A stretch of 64,000 bases of DNA from Nymphaea colorata (GCF_008831285.2 NC_045144.1:16169858-16233857); one strand, 5' to 3'. Positions 21,552 through 34,001 are shown, counted from the first letter of the stretch. Program-made: numbers and translations. Notes: generated by a model not told the origin, from the sequence alone.

Positions 21552-22019
21552 TGCTGTTCTAGAGATGTGACGTTCACTACCAACACAGCCAAAAACAAAA
21601 AAAAAAAAAATCTCATCTCTCCCGGAAGTTTCTACTTCTTCTGGAGAAAGAAATCTATAATTTTTCGACGTTGGCCAACCCAACTCCGTGACTTGACAGG
21701 AATGCATCACATCAATCTTTTTGGTTTTTTTTTACTTCGCCAAAACAAACTCTTTTTTACTTTCTTATACTGTTTGAAAGAATCAGAGGTTGAGAGAGAA
21801 AGAATACTAGCCCCAAGATTGGTACATATTATTATATTGTTTTAATTATTTTTCAAGTAAATAATAATTTTCTGCCGCAATCATCTTTTTATAAAGTAAA
21901 GACATATGATAATCTTGCCTCAATTTACCCCAAACAGGTCATTGACAAAAATGAAATCCAAAATCCAGTACTTAACAACAACCAAATCCATTTTGTCATA
22001 CTTGGGGTGCAATGTCATA

Positions 22020-22250
22020 CTTGGGGTTCAAGTTGCAGCTTGGCTTCAGCCCCAAGCTAGTAAGCTTGAAGGTGGAGATAACCTTCTATCACGTCTGGTT
22101 GGCAGTTGGGGTTCGATTACTAGAAGGCCGTTTCCTTGACCTTTAAGTTGAGAGTTTAGCTTATGCCCCAAGCTAATAAGCTTGAAGGTCAAGTTAGCAT
22201 CCTGTAGGATACTAGCCAGTGGGGCTTGGAAAAAAACATACAAGACCCCA
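22020..22250. repeat. Internal duplication of an AAGCT...AAGCTTGAAGGT motif
   Basis: CCCCAAGCTAGTAAGCTTGAAGGT (near 22053) and CCCCAAGCTAATAAGCTTGAAGGT (near 22165) are tandemly arranged, each followed by a GTTAGC/ATAACC and CTAG-containing stretch. The second block copy has the same two-unit arrangement near 29685 and 29890, so this internal duplication predates the block duplication. Confidence 0.7.
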
Positions 22251-23102
22251 TGTATTAAATAAACATCTGAAAACGGTATGAAAAGAATACAAATAAATTA
22301 AATTCATTCCGCAAAAGCACATGGTTTTATTTTCCACAAACCAGTGGCAAATGGATTTTTTTTTTTTTTTTTGCATTTCATAAACGTTGACTAATAGTTA
22401 GGCAATTATGTTTTATCAAATCCTTTTTTTTTTTTTTATTTTGTTGCCTCAGAAAGACATTCACATCTGATTAAGCAAAATTCGTGCCACGTTTGGCAAT
22501 GAAGACTTTTTTCGCTTTTTGATATTTGGGGAACAATAAGGTCGATGAACCCAATCTTCCGTCAAATGCAGGGCCAAATCAGGATTTTTTTTAGGGGTAA
22601 ATCAAATAGTTTAAGGAATTTATTTGGGTATGATCAAATTAAATCTGAATCCAAAAAATACATTATGCGTTTAAAATTTTTAATTTTGTTAATGTAATTT
22701 TTTTTTTTTTTTGCTTAATATGGGTGGGGCCACGGCGTAGGCAGCCCCCTCCCTCCGCCGGTGGTCAAATGGTGTGAATCAGGAGCAGTACCACAAAATA
22801 AACGGCATTGGCATTGTGCCCACACGACGTGGGCGCCGACGACTTGGAACGGGCTTTTGGTCCGGCGTGATGGACGTGGACGGCAGTTGAGACCGAGTTG
22901 TTAACGTGTTTCGATCTTGACTGATTATGTCTCTTGACTTATTGAAAGGGCGGACTTATGTTCACAAGTGGAAGGAATGTCAAGACGGCCAAAATTTCAT
23001 CCTGGTCACGTATGATTATATATATATATATCGTCTTTTTGTTAATGCATTGACAACCAAGTTGACGAGGAAAAGAAAAGATGAACGTGGTATAGTATTT
23101 TG

Positions 23103-23247
23103 GAGGCGGTTTGGCACATTGATGTAAGATTTGTTCACATGTTCTATAAATCTATTTTAATTTTGAGGCATGTTTTATAAATCTATTTTAATTTTGAGGC
23201 ATATTCACAAGACATTTATGTGTTGTCCTTAATGCCAAGCCGCTTCT
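23103..23247. mobile_element. MITE-like element with GGCGGTTTGGCA ends
   Basis: Left end AGGCGGTTTGGCACATT; the right end reverse-complemented reads AGAAGCGGCTTGGCATTAAG. A roughly 30-bp internal unit (ATAAATCTATTTTAATTTTGAGGCAT) is tandemly duplicated. No target duplication could be assigned. Confidence 0.5.
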
Positions 23248-23298
23248 TAAAATAGTGTTTGTAATATGCCAGATTTATAAAATGTTAATGCAGTAGCT

Positions 23299-23480
23299 AG
23301 GGGTAGAGCCAAGGTAGGCCCGCATATGTCTTGGTCCCACTTTAAAAAAAAAAAATTACATGTAAATTTTAAAAAATTTCACTTGTTTTATATATAAAAA
23401 ATTTGAAAAATGATATTTTGGTTCTATTCAAAATTTAGAAACTTTAATTCGGCCCTTCTCATGAAAATTTTCTTGCTCCT
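23299..23480. mobile_element. GGGGCGGAGCCA-family MITE (degenerate ends)
   Basis: AGAGCCAAGGTAGGCCC on the left, AATTACATGTAAATTTTAAAAAATTTCA inside, and TTCGGCCCTTCTCATGAAAATTTTC then TTGCTCC on the right. Closely parallels 24485-24673. Confidence 0.6.
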
Positions 23481-23986
23481 TTTAAAGGGTTAACACAATG
23501 GGTCAAACATGCGAATATACGCTCTCATTGGAGTCAGCATTTTCAGAAGGATTTTGGATTGAGTTTGGGTCCAACTTAATGCAATCAAATTTAGATTCAA
23601 ACCCACACTCATACCATAATTTTTAAAATCATATTTGATTGAACTAGCATATGATGTGACATTTATATGGCTGGATCTTTATCAAATCTTAGCTAGATAT
23701 CATGCTTGGATTCAAGTATCGTTGTGAAATTGCAAAGAAAATCCAAACGCAATTATAAATCAAATCTGAAATTATTTTCCAATCAGACTAAACAAAAAAA
23801 AAAGGACTCGCAACAATTGCAAAAGGAGCAAATGACTGCTTTTTCTTTCACTTGATTACGACCCTTTGATACAAGTCGTATCGAAACTTCCCCGAGCTTA
23901 CTCTTTAAACAAAGCTTAAACTATGAGAAGATTCTAGACTTCTTTGACGTTGTTGACCTTACAAGTATTAACCCGAACTGTCACAT

Positions 23987-24146
23987 AGGGGCCGTTTGGC
24001 ATTGGGAACAATTTTTTACTGTTTCAATAATCTGTCTCTATGTATATTCATGCAGAAATGCGATACAATATTTCATAAATCTACCACAATTTTTAATATA
24101 CATTTATGAAACAATAACAAACTGTTACTATTACTAAGTGGCCCCT
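23987..24146. mobile_element. MITE-like element with AGGGGCC ends
   Basis: Left end AGGGGCCGTTTGGCA. The right end AGTGGCCCCT is its approximate inverse. The interior has AACAATAACAAACTGTTACT. This is typical of small hAT-type non-autonomous elements, but no matching flanks were found. Confidence 0.45.
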
Positions 24147-24484
24147 CAAAGGGCTGGGCCGATCGAGAGCCAGTACAGGAAATGGTAAAATTGGCCATCG
24201 GTTGCGCCCTTAAGCTCGATGACGCGTGCTTGTTAACATCAGCCACCTTACATCACTGCTTGGGTAATGAACTGTCGTCATCCATGTTTGTATTTAGTTG
24301 GCAAGCAGATGTTAGGCAGACCTTTTTCTTCCAGATAGAAGTGTTCTAAGTTGCCAACTACTCAAGTTTTTTTTTTTTTCCTTCCAACGAAAAGACCTTG
24401 AAGTTGACCCGTTTAACTAAGTGGTTAGCACTTTCTTTGCAATAATTCGGGGTTATTGATAATTCATCGTTCAGCTGGTCCACC

Positions 24485-24673
24485 CCAGGGGCGGAGCCAA
24501 GGGGGGTGGCAGGGGTCTTAGCCTCCCCTCAATTTTTTTTTTTAATTTACATGCAAATTTTTAAAAATTTCATTTATCCTATACAAAAGTTTTGAAAAAT
24601 TATATTTTGGCCCTTGTTAAAATTTTGAAACTATAATTAGACCTCCTTCATGAAAAATTCCTGGCTCCCCCCC
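24485..24673. mobile_element. GGGGCGGAGCCA-family hAT-like MITE with perfect 8-bp TSD
   Basis: A 189-bp element beginning CCAGGGGCGGAGCCAAGG and ending CTGGCTCCCCCCC, flanked by perfect direct repeats GGTCCACC (24477-24484 and 24674-24681). The interior carries AATTTACATGCAAATTTTT and TTCATGAAAAATTCC. The paralogous place in the second block copy (near 31480) lacks it. An 8-bp duplication and short inverted ends fit the hAT superfamily. No transposase is present. Confidence 0.85.
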
Positions 24674-25124
24674 GGTCCACCTGCAACCATTTAACTGAAA
24701 AAATTTAGAAGAAACCACACCAAGACAAACACTTTAAATTAAACACTTCAACCTAACACTCTATCCACACCATTCCTGCAGTATGGTTGTATGTCTAATT
24801 AATCTTGATCGATTAATATTATAATAGATCAACTAGACAGCCTTCACATGAAGTACTGGATTCCATCTTGAATATATCTTAAAAGGTTAACTTCAAGTTT
24901 TCTTTTATTCAAGTTTGAGTCTTAATCTAATACCGACTATTAATAATAAAATTTGGATTAAGTACTGAATGTGGTTGATTCACATAACCAGGCTGAATGA
25001 ATCTTAATCATGCAATTGCAGCCTACAACACCAACCCTAACCGTCAAAATGTAGATATCTTGGCTGCTCTTGCGCCTACCCTGGTTCAAATTTCTTGCTC
25101 TGCCCCAGCGGGACCTAATCCGCA

Positions 25125-25300
25125 ATTAAATTATGGTAGGTCAAGCAGCTCAGCTTAATTATAGGGTCCCCATTGCATGGAAAGATGAAGGGGGCTGACT
25201 TTCATGTTTTGGGGGGTTGAACAATTTGGACTGAAAGTCATGGCAACTAAGTGTCTGGGATTAGAGAATTCCTACTTTTGTTGTGAAGCTGAGTTTGACA
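25125..25300. other. Strongly conserved non-coding block (paired with 32535-32710)
   Basis: Long shared runs between the two block II copies include AAGCAGCTCAGCTTAATTA, TTTCATGTTTTGGG, GACTGAAAGTCATGGCAAC and TTTTGTTGTGAAGCTGAGT. Conservation looks higher here than across most of the block, with no shared ORF. It could be an exon of a non-coding RNA, a cis element or simply a slowly diverged patch. Confidence 0.5.
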
Positions 25301-26300
25301 GCTCGAGAAGCCCATCATTTTGGACTCAATAAGTAAAAGACAAACACTTCCACCTACAAACTTAGCCAAACTAGAAGACAAACTTTTCTCTTTGAACACC
25401 AAAGGAGGCGTTTGATATGAGAAGAAAAAGTTGGTAGTGCATACTATCCAGTAATGTAGCAGAAAATATCCATTTGAAGCGGATTTTTTTTCTCATGATC
25501 ATGGTAGAGCAAAAATTTTCTGAAAAATTCCACCTGCGTTTGATGGATCTAAGGAGTTGAAAAGCTAAACCCTAAAACAGTAGCTTAACGAAATTTCTAA
25601 CCAAGGCTCCCAAAATATTGGACAGGTGGGTAAGGTGTTAATCCAAGTAGTTGAACTTACCTGCAAGAAAACAAAACCAATTTGTTAGGTGACCTGTTGG
25701 TAGGTCATAGTCCACTATAAAATTCAATGTTTTAGGTTATCTCGGCATATATATATGTATATATATACACACAGGCACATGATCACCCAATCAAACAAGT
25801 ACACGTGATTCTGTAACACCTCAAAACAACAACGATCTGAACTTGAAGAAACTCAAATGTTGCTGGGATCTACCAACTTCTTGAACTTGAAGAAAACCTT
25901 AATTATGTGTGGAACTCATTACTCATCCAAAGTTGACGTTCATTATTGATCTTCCGGTAAGCTAAAAAAGCCGTTTCTTTCGTGGAAGCTTACTATCTTT
26001 CTTCTTTGATGAGGATTTCACATGCGTAATCTAAAGCAGGAATCGACGAAGTGATTTCTCATGGAACTTCTTCCCTCTAAGCAAAAGAAACTGTTGATCT
26101 TATTGCAGGTTTCAATTGATGGCAATACTTATCCTTGGACATTATGTCACATCACATCGAATGGTTTTCAATTTTTAGTGGACTTTTGATTGCACGAAAC
26201 AGAGCACAGCATCACAGGTGTCGGTCTTCTGTTCTGCGTGTTCCACTACTTCAGCAGAAAGCTCATTCGTTACTCAACCCTTTTATAGTATCGGATAAAG

Positions 26301-27120
26301 TTTGGAATTCGTAGGCCAATTTTATAATGCCGATATTCCTAACTTACGTTGCTTATCCGCTAGTAGATTGAAACCTTTTTATATTAGTAATTCTTCACCT
26401 AGAAACTAATGACAAACATATAAAATTGATTCCTGTGGAATGAATATGTTTCCCACCAAACACACATACTTCGAGTTTTGCTCTTCCAAACAGATTAAGT
26501 ATAAAGATTTAGAAAAATTCACTTTCGGTCTTGTTTCTGAAAATGGGGAGGGTGGATGTTTTCTCAATTTTTATTCTGGTTAGGTTTAGTACTGAAGTTT
26601 ACTTATCAATAGTAACGTCAACGAATCGGATTGAATCAGATATACTCCTAATTGTATCAGTTTTTCTCATATTCACATATTTGGATTCGACAAACAAATG
26701 AAGCCATATCTGAATTTAAAATCTAAAATCTGATTTCACAATCCAAATTTGATTTTTACATTCATATCCCGCCTAAATTTTCAACAGAATCTAACTGATT
26801 TTCAAAATGGAAGAGCAATGGATATAGAATATTACTTAAACTTAAATCTGATCTGAAAATGCAAAAGCAATCTGGTTTATTAAGTGGATAATAATTTTTT
26901 TTTCTCCATATTCAATTTTTTCGGAACAGTTAAATCGAATGTCCGATTCAAACCAGATATATTGAGAGTGTTATCAATTTCAAAGACAATTCATGTCACT
27001 TAGTTAATTTGCAAATTGGATTAGGTCGTTTGGTAAATTTACGGTCGACATATAATTAAGTTAGTTTCATGGGCTTGTTAAAATAAACATGTATATAATG
27101 TCAACTTGATTCAAGAAAGA
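26301..27120. other. Intergenic DNA with ATCCGAT-family relic
   Basis: 26610-26975 shows ACGTCAACGAATCGGATTGAATC at the left and CCGATTCAAACCAGATATATTG at the right, a decayed member of the family at 46716-47147. No gene recognised. Confidence 0.45.
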
Positions 27121-27121
27121 T

Positions 27122-27364
27122 AACAACAATGAAGAAAGGTTCAAGGCCATTGAAAAGAGAAGTCAGAATCAAGTGATTCGATTGTTATGGGTGAGCTTAC
27201 CAAGAGGTTCATCTTTTCACTTGGAAAAGATTCGATAGCAGCTAACAACAATGAAGAAAGGTTAAGGCCATTGAAAAGAGAAGTCAGAATCAAGTGATTC
27301 GATTGTTATGGGTGAGCTTACCAAGCGGTTCATCTTTTCACTTGGAAAAGATTCGATGGCAGCC
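27122..27364. repeat. Tandem duplication, two 122-bp units
   Basis: AACAACAATGAAGAAAGGTT begins units at 27122 and 27244. The units are almost identical (a one-base deletion plus a few substitutions), so the duplication is recent. The second unit runs into a 110-codon ORF (27294-27626) that I do not recognise. Confidence 0.93.
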
Positions 27365-28680
27365 TAATTCCCCATGCATTTGGGTCTTCTGCATCAGCGA
27401 TAGCGATAGCAGCGGTGTACCTTTCAACTTAGATATTGCACCCCACCACCTTAAGACGCATAAATATAGCTTTTATGACAATTCAATTAGAGATCTACCT
27501 TTTTACACTCTTAACCCGACCAACTGCCTTATATCAGTTGAGGCAGGTGATTTGGTTGTCGATAACGCCAAGAATGTGCATAAAAAACCAAAATATGGAG
27601 TTTTTAATTATCTCCCTCCAAACTAAAAGATCATAGGTATGAATTGACATTGTGGATGGTCAACTCATATGAGAATTTACCAATAGTACTGGATGGAGTT
27701 AGTAAGGACCTTATGGTTGTTGGGTTCTTCCACATCATTGTAAGAATTAAGAAAGCACAAGTTTTTCTGCCAAAAGATGGAAATATTTTACAAAAAGGAA
27801 CCTAAATTTAGTTGATATAACAGATACACCGTCAGATTTTAAAAAACAAAATCACGTAGCAGTATCACTTCTTTTTTTACTGATTAAAGCAGTTAAAATA
27901 CAAAATAAAATATTATTTTTGATTTGCTACAAAAGTTATGTGTTTTTTCTGCTAAAAGTTTTCCCACAAAAAATGAACTACCACCTTCTTTTTCATCTTA
28001 ATAAATACTTCTTGTTGGAGGTTTTGGCTTTTGATCATAGAATTCATTCGCCGAACTGACATTTCCTTAAACTATTTATACACTTTTACATTAGTCGGAT
28101 CAAGAGTACTTTTGGTATGCATTCAATACCTGATGAAGATGAAAAGTGAAAAGTATAGTGGCTCCAAAAGAACAATGAAACATGGAGTTCTTTATTGTCT
28201 GAACCATAACAAGGCTATTGTATAAAGGAATTAGGGATGTCAATGGTTAGGAACTAATCAGATACTCGATAATCTGAATCAGATTGTCAGATCCGAAAGA
28301 ATATGACAATTCGGTATTGGCCAAACATAAATGCGGTGTTGGATTTTCTTAAAACATAAGCCATTATCCCCATGCTTCTTATGGTTCTTAGTTAGCCCCC
28401 AAAAAATGTCTTTTTTTTACTATTAAATTTCTGATGTTATAAGAGATTTTCATTTTTTGAGTATTTTACAAACATCATTAAACTCATTTATCTACGAGGT
28501 TAGATTGCTAGAAAAACAAAAAAGAATATATTATCCCTTATTAGTGACATGGAATATATCAATTACTCTCTCTTTCTCTCACACATGGGCATGATATTGT
28601 TTACTCACTTGAAAAAATAGTTTATGTTTTATATTTATAACTCAATTTCTACTATCTAATCTCCTTGTAATCGACGGTAG
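27365..28680. other. Intergenic DNA, possible gene fragment
   Basis: The ORF at 27294-27626 continues into this stretch and has somewhat protein-like composition, but no family motif and no clear start context. 28231-28330 carries a solo left end of the ATCCGAT family (TTAGGGATGTCAATGG). Nothing else identifiable. Confidence 0.35.
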
Positions 28681-30292
28681 GGGTGTATATATATGTGGAG
28701 AGAGAAAAGAAAGAGACAGATCTGCAGGACGGATGATGGTCTTTCATTTTTGCGTTTGTTAGATTGAGAATTGACCTAAATTTGCGCTTATAAGATTTGA
28801 CCGGTGCATCTTATATATCCCAACGTGTTCAAGTTTTTATCTATAGATGGTGACGTTTACCAATACTAATCTAATCTAAAACATCTCATCTTTCCCCGTA
28901 TTCTTCTTTCAAGGCAAAAACATCGTTTCCCACGTATTTGCAAACCATGTGGCTTGCATTGGTATGCGTCACACCAACCCTTTTGTTTTTTCTTGGGCAC
29001 TAAGTTTGGATCTTCGAATTTCTTTCAAATTCCTTAGACCACAAGTTTCTCTGAGAGAAAGAGGACTAAAATTCGAAAAAAAAAAAAGTTGGCCAGCTTG
29101 AATGTCGTTAAATTTTACATACTATATATTATTTTATTTGTTAGAAAAGTAGCTTGCATTTTCTTATAGTAAACGTTAACTTTCAGTCGAAATGACATCT
29201 CTAGAAAGTAAGGACTCACATTATATATATATATATCTTTTTTTGTGGAAAACGTTATTCATCAAATTAGCACAAGTAGAGGGCCCGGGCAAGTAGCAAC
29301 TGTCAAAAGTTCAGACCTCTCGTTCTGGCGATAATCTCGGTTCAATTTAATCAAAATCAATCAATTATAATAAATGAAAAGGTCATAGCATTGCTGAGAG
29401 GGTAGGCCGTCGTGTAGAAAGCATGTTTTCAATTTGATTTCTGCATATGCTGGTCTCCTGTATTGTAGCGATGAAATTGTGACACTTTAGTTGATAGGGT
29501 ATTCCGTACCCAACTTTGGTCCTAAGGCAACCAATCATAGGGCAAGAGGTTCTTTTAGGTCTCTTTTCTAAGTGGTAGGTTGTTAATCTCCTCCTCATTA
29601 AAAAAAATGAAACCCATGCGCAAAGCACAACTCGCAAGAAATTAATTTGATCTTACTTTGGGTTCAAGTTGCAGCTTGGCTTAAGCCCCAAGCCAATAAG
29701 CTTGAAGATTAAGTTAACCTCCTAGGACATACTTGTTTGCCAGTTGGGGTTTGAAAATTGGAAAACCATGGTCACCTTTATGACCTTCCACTTTATCAAT
29801 TAGACCTATGAAAATGAGAAGAAGAAAGAAATTTTTATATCTCCATAAAAAAAGTCCTGCTTGGGCTTCAAATTACGATTGAAATTGAAGCCCCAACCTA
29901 ATAAACTTGAAGGTTAAGTTACCTCTTGTAGCATACCAGGTAGGTTAGCGGTGGTTGCCGAAAACATATATATTGAAGGCCATGGTTATAGTAACCTCCA
30001 ACTTTTCTTACTTACATTTTAATTTGAAAGAGGTTTGAAAGGAACGAAAATTAGATTCATTTCGTAACATGAACAAGAGCACATGATTTTACTGTGAAAA
30101 AAAACCTTTGGCAGATGAAAGTTTTACTTTTAGCTAAATTCGAATAATACTTGGACAGTTATGTTTAAATATTGGGCCACATCTGGTTAATAAAATATTG
30201 GACCATGTTTAGCAGATCAAACTCCAAATGTTGTTATAACTAAAAAAATACATAGTCAATATTAGTATTAATATAGAATGGCTATCCACAGG

Positions 30293-30510
30293 GGCGGAGC
30301 CATGGGGTTAACATTAGCTGAGGACACTAGCAGAGCTAGAATTTTTTTTGGTTTGAGCGTTCATTTAATACCTTCAATTTGTTTGGGACAATTATATGTA
30401 TAACAACCAAATATATCAAAATATTAACATATATATTAAACAAATTTTGTGACCGCCACTGGCTCGGGCCCATCTGTCAACTCTCCTCATAAAAAATTTC
30501 TGCTTTCCCA
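30293..30510. mobile_element. Degenerate GGGGCGGAGCCA-family element
   Basis: GGGGCGGAGCCATGGGG at the left and CTCCTCATAAAAAATTTCTGCTTTCCC at the right, with a diverged interior. A fragment of the same family in reverse orientation lies at about 31080-31212. Confidence 0.5.
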
Positions 30511-32081
30511 ACTGCATATTGACATATAAGGACCACACTAAAAAAATACCAAAGGTTGAAAAATATAAAAAATACATCCTTGTAACTCTAGATCTAGATG
30601 TTGAGCGTAGGAAGAAAGGGAGAGATTCGGACCTCACTCAGTGAAATAAGAAAGCAAAGAAGTCAATCTCCTTCAAATATTAAAATATGTAGCATAGACT
30701 TTATGCCCAAAAGTATATGGCGTTTTAGAAGTTCACGCCGGCGCCGACGACATAAATTTGACGTCCGGTCCGGCATGCCTGCGTAGTTATGCCGGCGTTG
30801 AAACTGGAGTGACTTTTAAGACGACTTTTATGAAAGGGTTGGCTTTTATATTCGCCCGTGTGCTTGGATCATTGACCAACTTCAAGAGAAAAGAAAGTGA
30901 AGACAATCCACACGCCATCTTGGTCATGAGATCAACTCCCTTCGTCAACACTTTGGACGTATATTTCCTTTGACTTTGTGGAAATACATGAAATTGCTAA
31001 TGAATTCACAATTAAGATCGCTCTTTTCTTTACCAACAGAAATAGGGTAGTTTGCAAGTCAAGTCTCTCTCAACGGCAAAGCCAATTTTTTTTTATGAGG
31101 AGGGCCGAATTCATTAAAGTTGTTAAATTTTGACACATGCTCAAATATCATTTTTCAAATTTTTTACATACGATAAGTATAATTTTTTAAAATTTACATG
31201 TAAATTTTTTTTACACTTGACCGGCCGGCCGGGCCCTTAAACACGATGACATGTGCTTGTTAACATCAGCCACCTTGCCCCATTGCTTGGATTAGGATCT
31301 CCGTTGTCGATGGTTATCATTCATTAGCAAGTTAGGGTTAGGAATCGATAAATCTTAAGCCCAGACTTTTTCTGCAACCAATTAAATGATCTTTGAGTTG
31401 ACCCCCTCGTTTAATTAAGTGGCCGGCACTTTCTTTGCCTTAATGCAAGGGTATGGATAATCCCAATTTGACTAGCAATGAGATCCGGATTTCTTCACAA
31501 AATTTGGCGAAATGTGTTTTAGGTTGAATATTGTTATCAAATTTATGGGAATCAATAAATTAGACTACTGAAAATTTCAAGAAGTTTATTTTTCATCTTC
31601 AATCATGTATTAGAAGAATAATCTAATTACACCCAATTTATAATCTGTAAAAAAAACGAGGAAGGAAAAACCTATTCTCGACTAAAGTTCCTTGCTAGGC
31701 TGATCACAAATGTGTAAGAAACCATATCAATGCAAACGCTGTATTTGCAACCGTCCAACCACTTTAATTAAAGCCCTTCAACCTAACACACTATACTCAC
31801 CGTTCCTGCCGATCTGTTGTATGTCCAACTAATGCTTTGAATGACCCTTACAATGGTTCAACTATACCGCCACCCAGAAGTACTGGACTATAACGACAAG
31901 ACAACTTTGAGTTTTTCTAATTCAAATTTGAGTCTTAGTCCAATACCGACTAATATAATATGTAATTTGGATTAGGTGAATGTGGGTAATGCACGTACCT
32001 AGACTGAATACAGATCAAGGAGTGGCCGCCTAGAGCACCAACCCTAATGGTCCAACATGTGTGTCTTGCTGCCCTTGTACT

Positions 32082-32486
32082 TAAGGATGTCAACGGATCA
32101 CATTCGAATCGGATTATCTCTGCCAATTGTATTCGCTTTTTCGGAAATTAACATATTCAGATTCAACATGAACAAAAAAAAAAAAAGCCAAATACGAAAT
32201 CCAATTTCACACTCCGAGTTCGATCCCGATCCAATTTTTACAAATCCCAATTTTGAATCGGATCGGGCTGATTTTCAAAATGTAAGAGCGTTGAATATAT
32301 GATATCTATTTAAAGCTAAATTTGATCTGAATCCAAATCGGATCAAATATTTATGTATATCTAAATCCGAATCTGATTGGATGTCATTTCTTAAATCTGC
32401 ATGATGTTTTAATAGGATATTAAGTATCTTTTTTCATATCCAACTTTTCTCAGTCAGATGCCACATCCGATATATTGATGTCCCTA
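32082..32486. mobile_element. ATCCGAT-family MITE, present only in block II second copy
   Basis: Starts TAAGGATGTCAACGGATCAC and ends ATATTGATGTCCCTA, with an ATCCGAATC-rich interior. The paralogous first copy near 25070 reads straight through (CTGCTCTTGCGCCTACCCTGG), whereas here CTGCCCTTGTACT and CTACCCCTGTT are separated by the 405-bp element. This gives an empty site that proves insertion. The target duplication is not cleanly visible. Confidence 0.75.
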
Positions 32487-34001
32487 CTACCCCTGTTAAA
32501 TTTCTAGCTTCACCCCCGCCGAACCTCATCACCATTAGATTATGCCAGGTTAAGCAGCTCAGCTTAATTAGAAGGATCCCCATTACATTGAAAGATGATG
32601 GGGGAATATTTTCATGTTTTGGGAGGTCGAACAACTATGACTGAAAGTCATGGCAACAAAGAGTCTGGGATCAGAAATATCCTGTTTTTGTTGTGAAGCT
32701 GAGTGTTCGATATTGCAGGCTGGTCTTTCCAAAAGCCTATCATTTTAGACCGAACAAGTTGCAAAGTTGACACTTCCACTTACAAAGTTTGCCAAAATAG
32801 AAAACATACTTTTCTCATGGAACACCAAAAGGGGAGTTTGATGTGAGGAAAAATCTTTGTTCTATAGTGCATAATATCTGGAAAAGATAGCTGAAATATC
32901 CGTTCGAAGGGGATATTTTTAGTTCCATTTCAAGTCATGATCATTGTAAAGCAGAATTATCTGTAAATTTCCCCCGTATTTGTTGGATCTGAGGAGACGC
33001 TTAACAGAATTTCTTGATACCAAGGCTCCCAAATTATTGGACTGGTGTATATATATATAGTCACATCCTGTTGGCGCCAAACTATTTATGTACCATCAAG
33101 TAGTTGAACCTACCCATGAGAAGTTAAAATTCATAAATACTAAGGGGAAAAGATTGATCTTAAGATTTCAATGCAAATTCTGGGAAAAAAAACATGTCAA
33201 AATATTGATGGAATAACAAAAGTACCTTGCTCAAGTTTTAATATTTTTTTCATTTAACAGCCAAGATGTTACATGGAGAACAAAATGCAGTTGAGTGAAA
33301 GAAATCCAAATTAACTTAAAACTTAAGCGTGTTTTTCCGTAGATCTATGAACTAACGCCCTCAGATTTGCAGAAACCAGATTAAGTCCCACTCATCTAAA
33401 TGGATATTTAAACGAGGTCTTCTCTTTGGATACGTATTGGGAATTCAGCCGTGTTGAATTGCTGTGAAACTGATTTTCAATTACATATCTGGATCACAAA
33501 TCTGGGGTCGTTTACATCCTTGTCTTATCTTAGAACCCAGTTTTTTGACAAGATATATGGTGGACGTCATCCAAAAGGGGTAAATAACATAAAAGAATAG
33601 CCATCTGGTTAGTCACGTCAGTGATATTCCACAGGATATTCCAAAACTGTTCATCAACTGAATAATGAGAGAGAGATAGAGCGAGTGGCTTTTGTTGAAA
33701 CTCATCCAAAGATGACCAGTTCATTATTGATCTACCAATAAGCTAAAAAGCAGTTTCTTTCATGGTAAAGCTTTCCTTCTTCTTTAATTAGAATTTCTCA
33801 TACCGTATGCCATTAAACGACAGTGGCTTCTCTACGGAAACTTCTTTCCTCTAAGGAAAAGAATTTGTTTATCTTGTCTTATTGTTGGCAATACTTATCC
33901 TTAGATATTGTGTCACATCGACGTTTTAATCTTTTGTGGGTGTTTGATAGCACGAAACACACAAGACGTGTGGTCTTCTGTCAAGCGTTTCCATCCATAA
34001 G

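Larger units (their letters stand above)
21200..26300 (+). repeat. Tandem block II, first copy (paralogue of 28680-33996)
   Basis: Collinear direct homology over about 5 kb. Examples: GGTTCAAGTTGCAGCTTGGCTT near 22025 and 29655; CGCCGGCGCCGACGAC-type words near 22850 and 30735; GCTTGTTAACATCAGCCACCTT near 24230 and 31255; CCTTCAACCTAACAC near 24750 and 31770; CAAGCAGCTCAGCTTAATTA near 25145 and 32550; GGCAATACTTATCCTT near 26120 and 33885. No long ORF spans either copy. Copies differ by several transposon insertions. Confidence 0.8.
28680..33996 (+). repeat. Tandem block II, second copy
   Basis: Collinear with 21200-26300 at an offset of about 7.0-7.9 kb that varies with insertions. It carries a private ATCCGAT-family MITE (32082-32486). 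Homology can be followed to the CACGAAACA...GTCTTCTGT words near 33950, immediately before the copia element at 34002. It could not be picked up again beyond the element. Confidence 0.8.

Noticed and set aside
21498-21710. ORFs with IYIYIY runs near 21.5 kb
   Set aside because: Produced by translation of a TA microsatellite in intergenic DNA with no conserved neighbour sequence.
25205-25255. miR159/319-like sequence TTGGACTGAAAGTCATGG with nearby TGACTTTCA
   Set aside because: Only the first ten bases resemble miR319. The short stem (about 9 bp) is lost in the second block copy, and no long miR319-type foldback is present.
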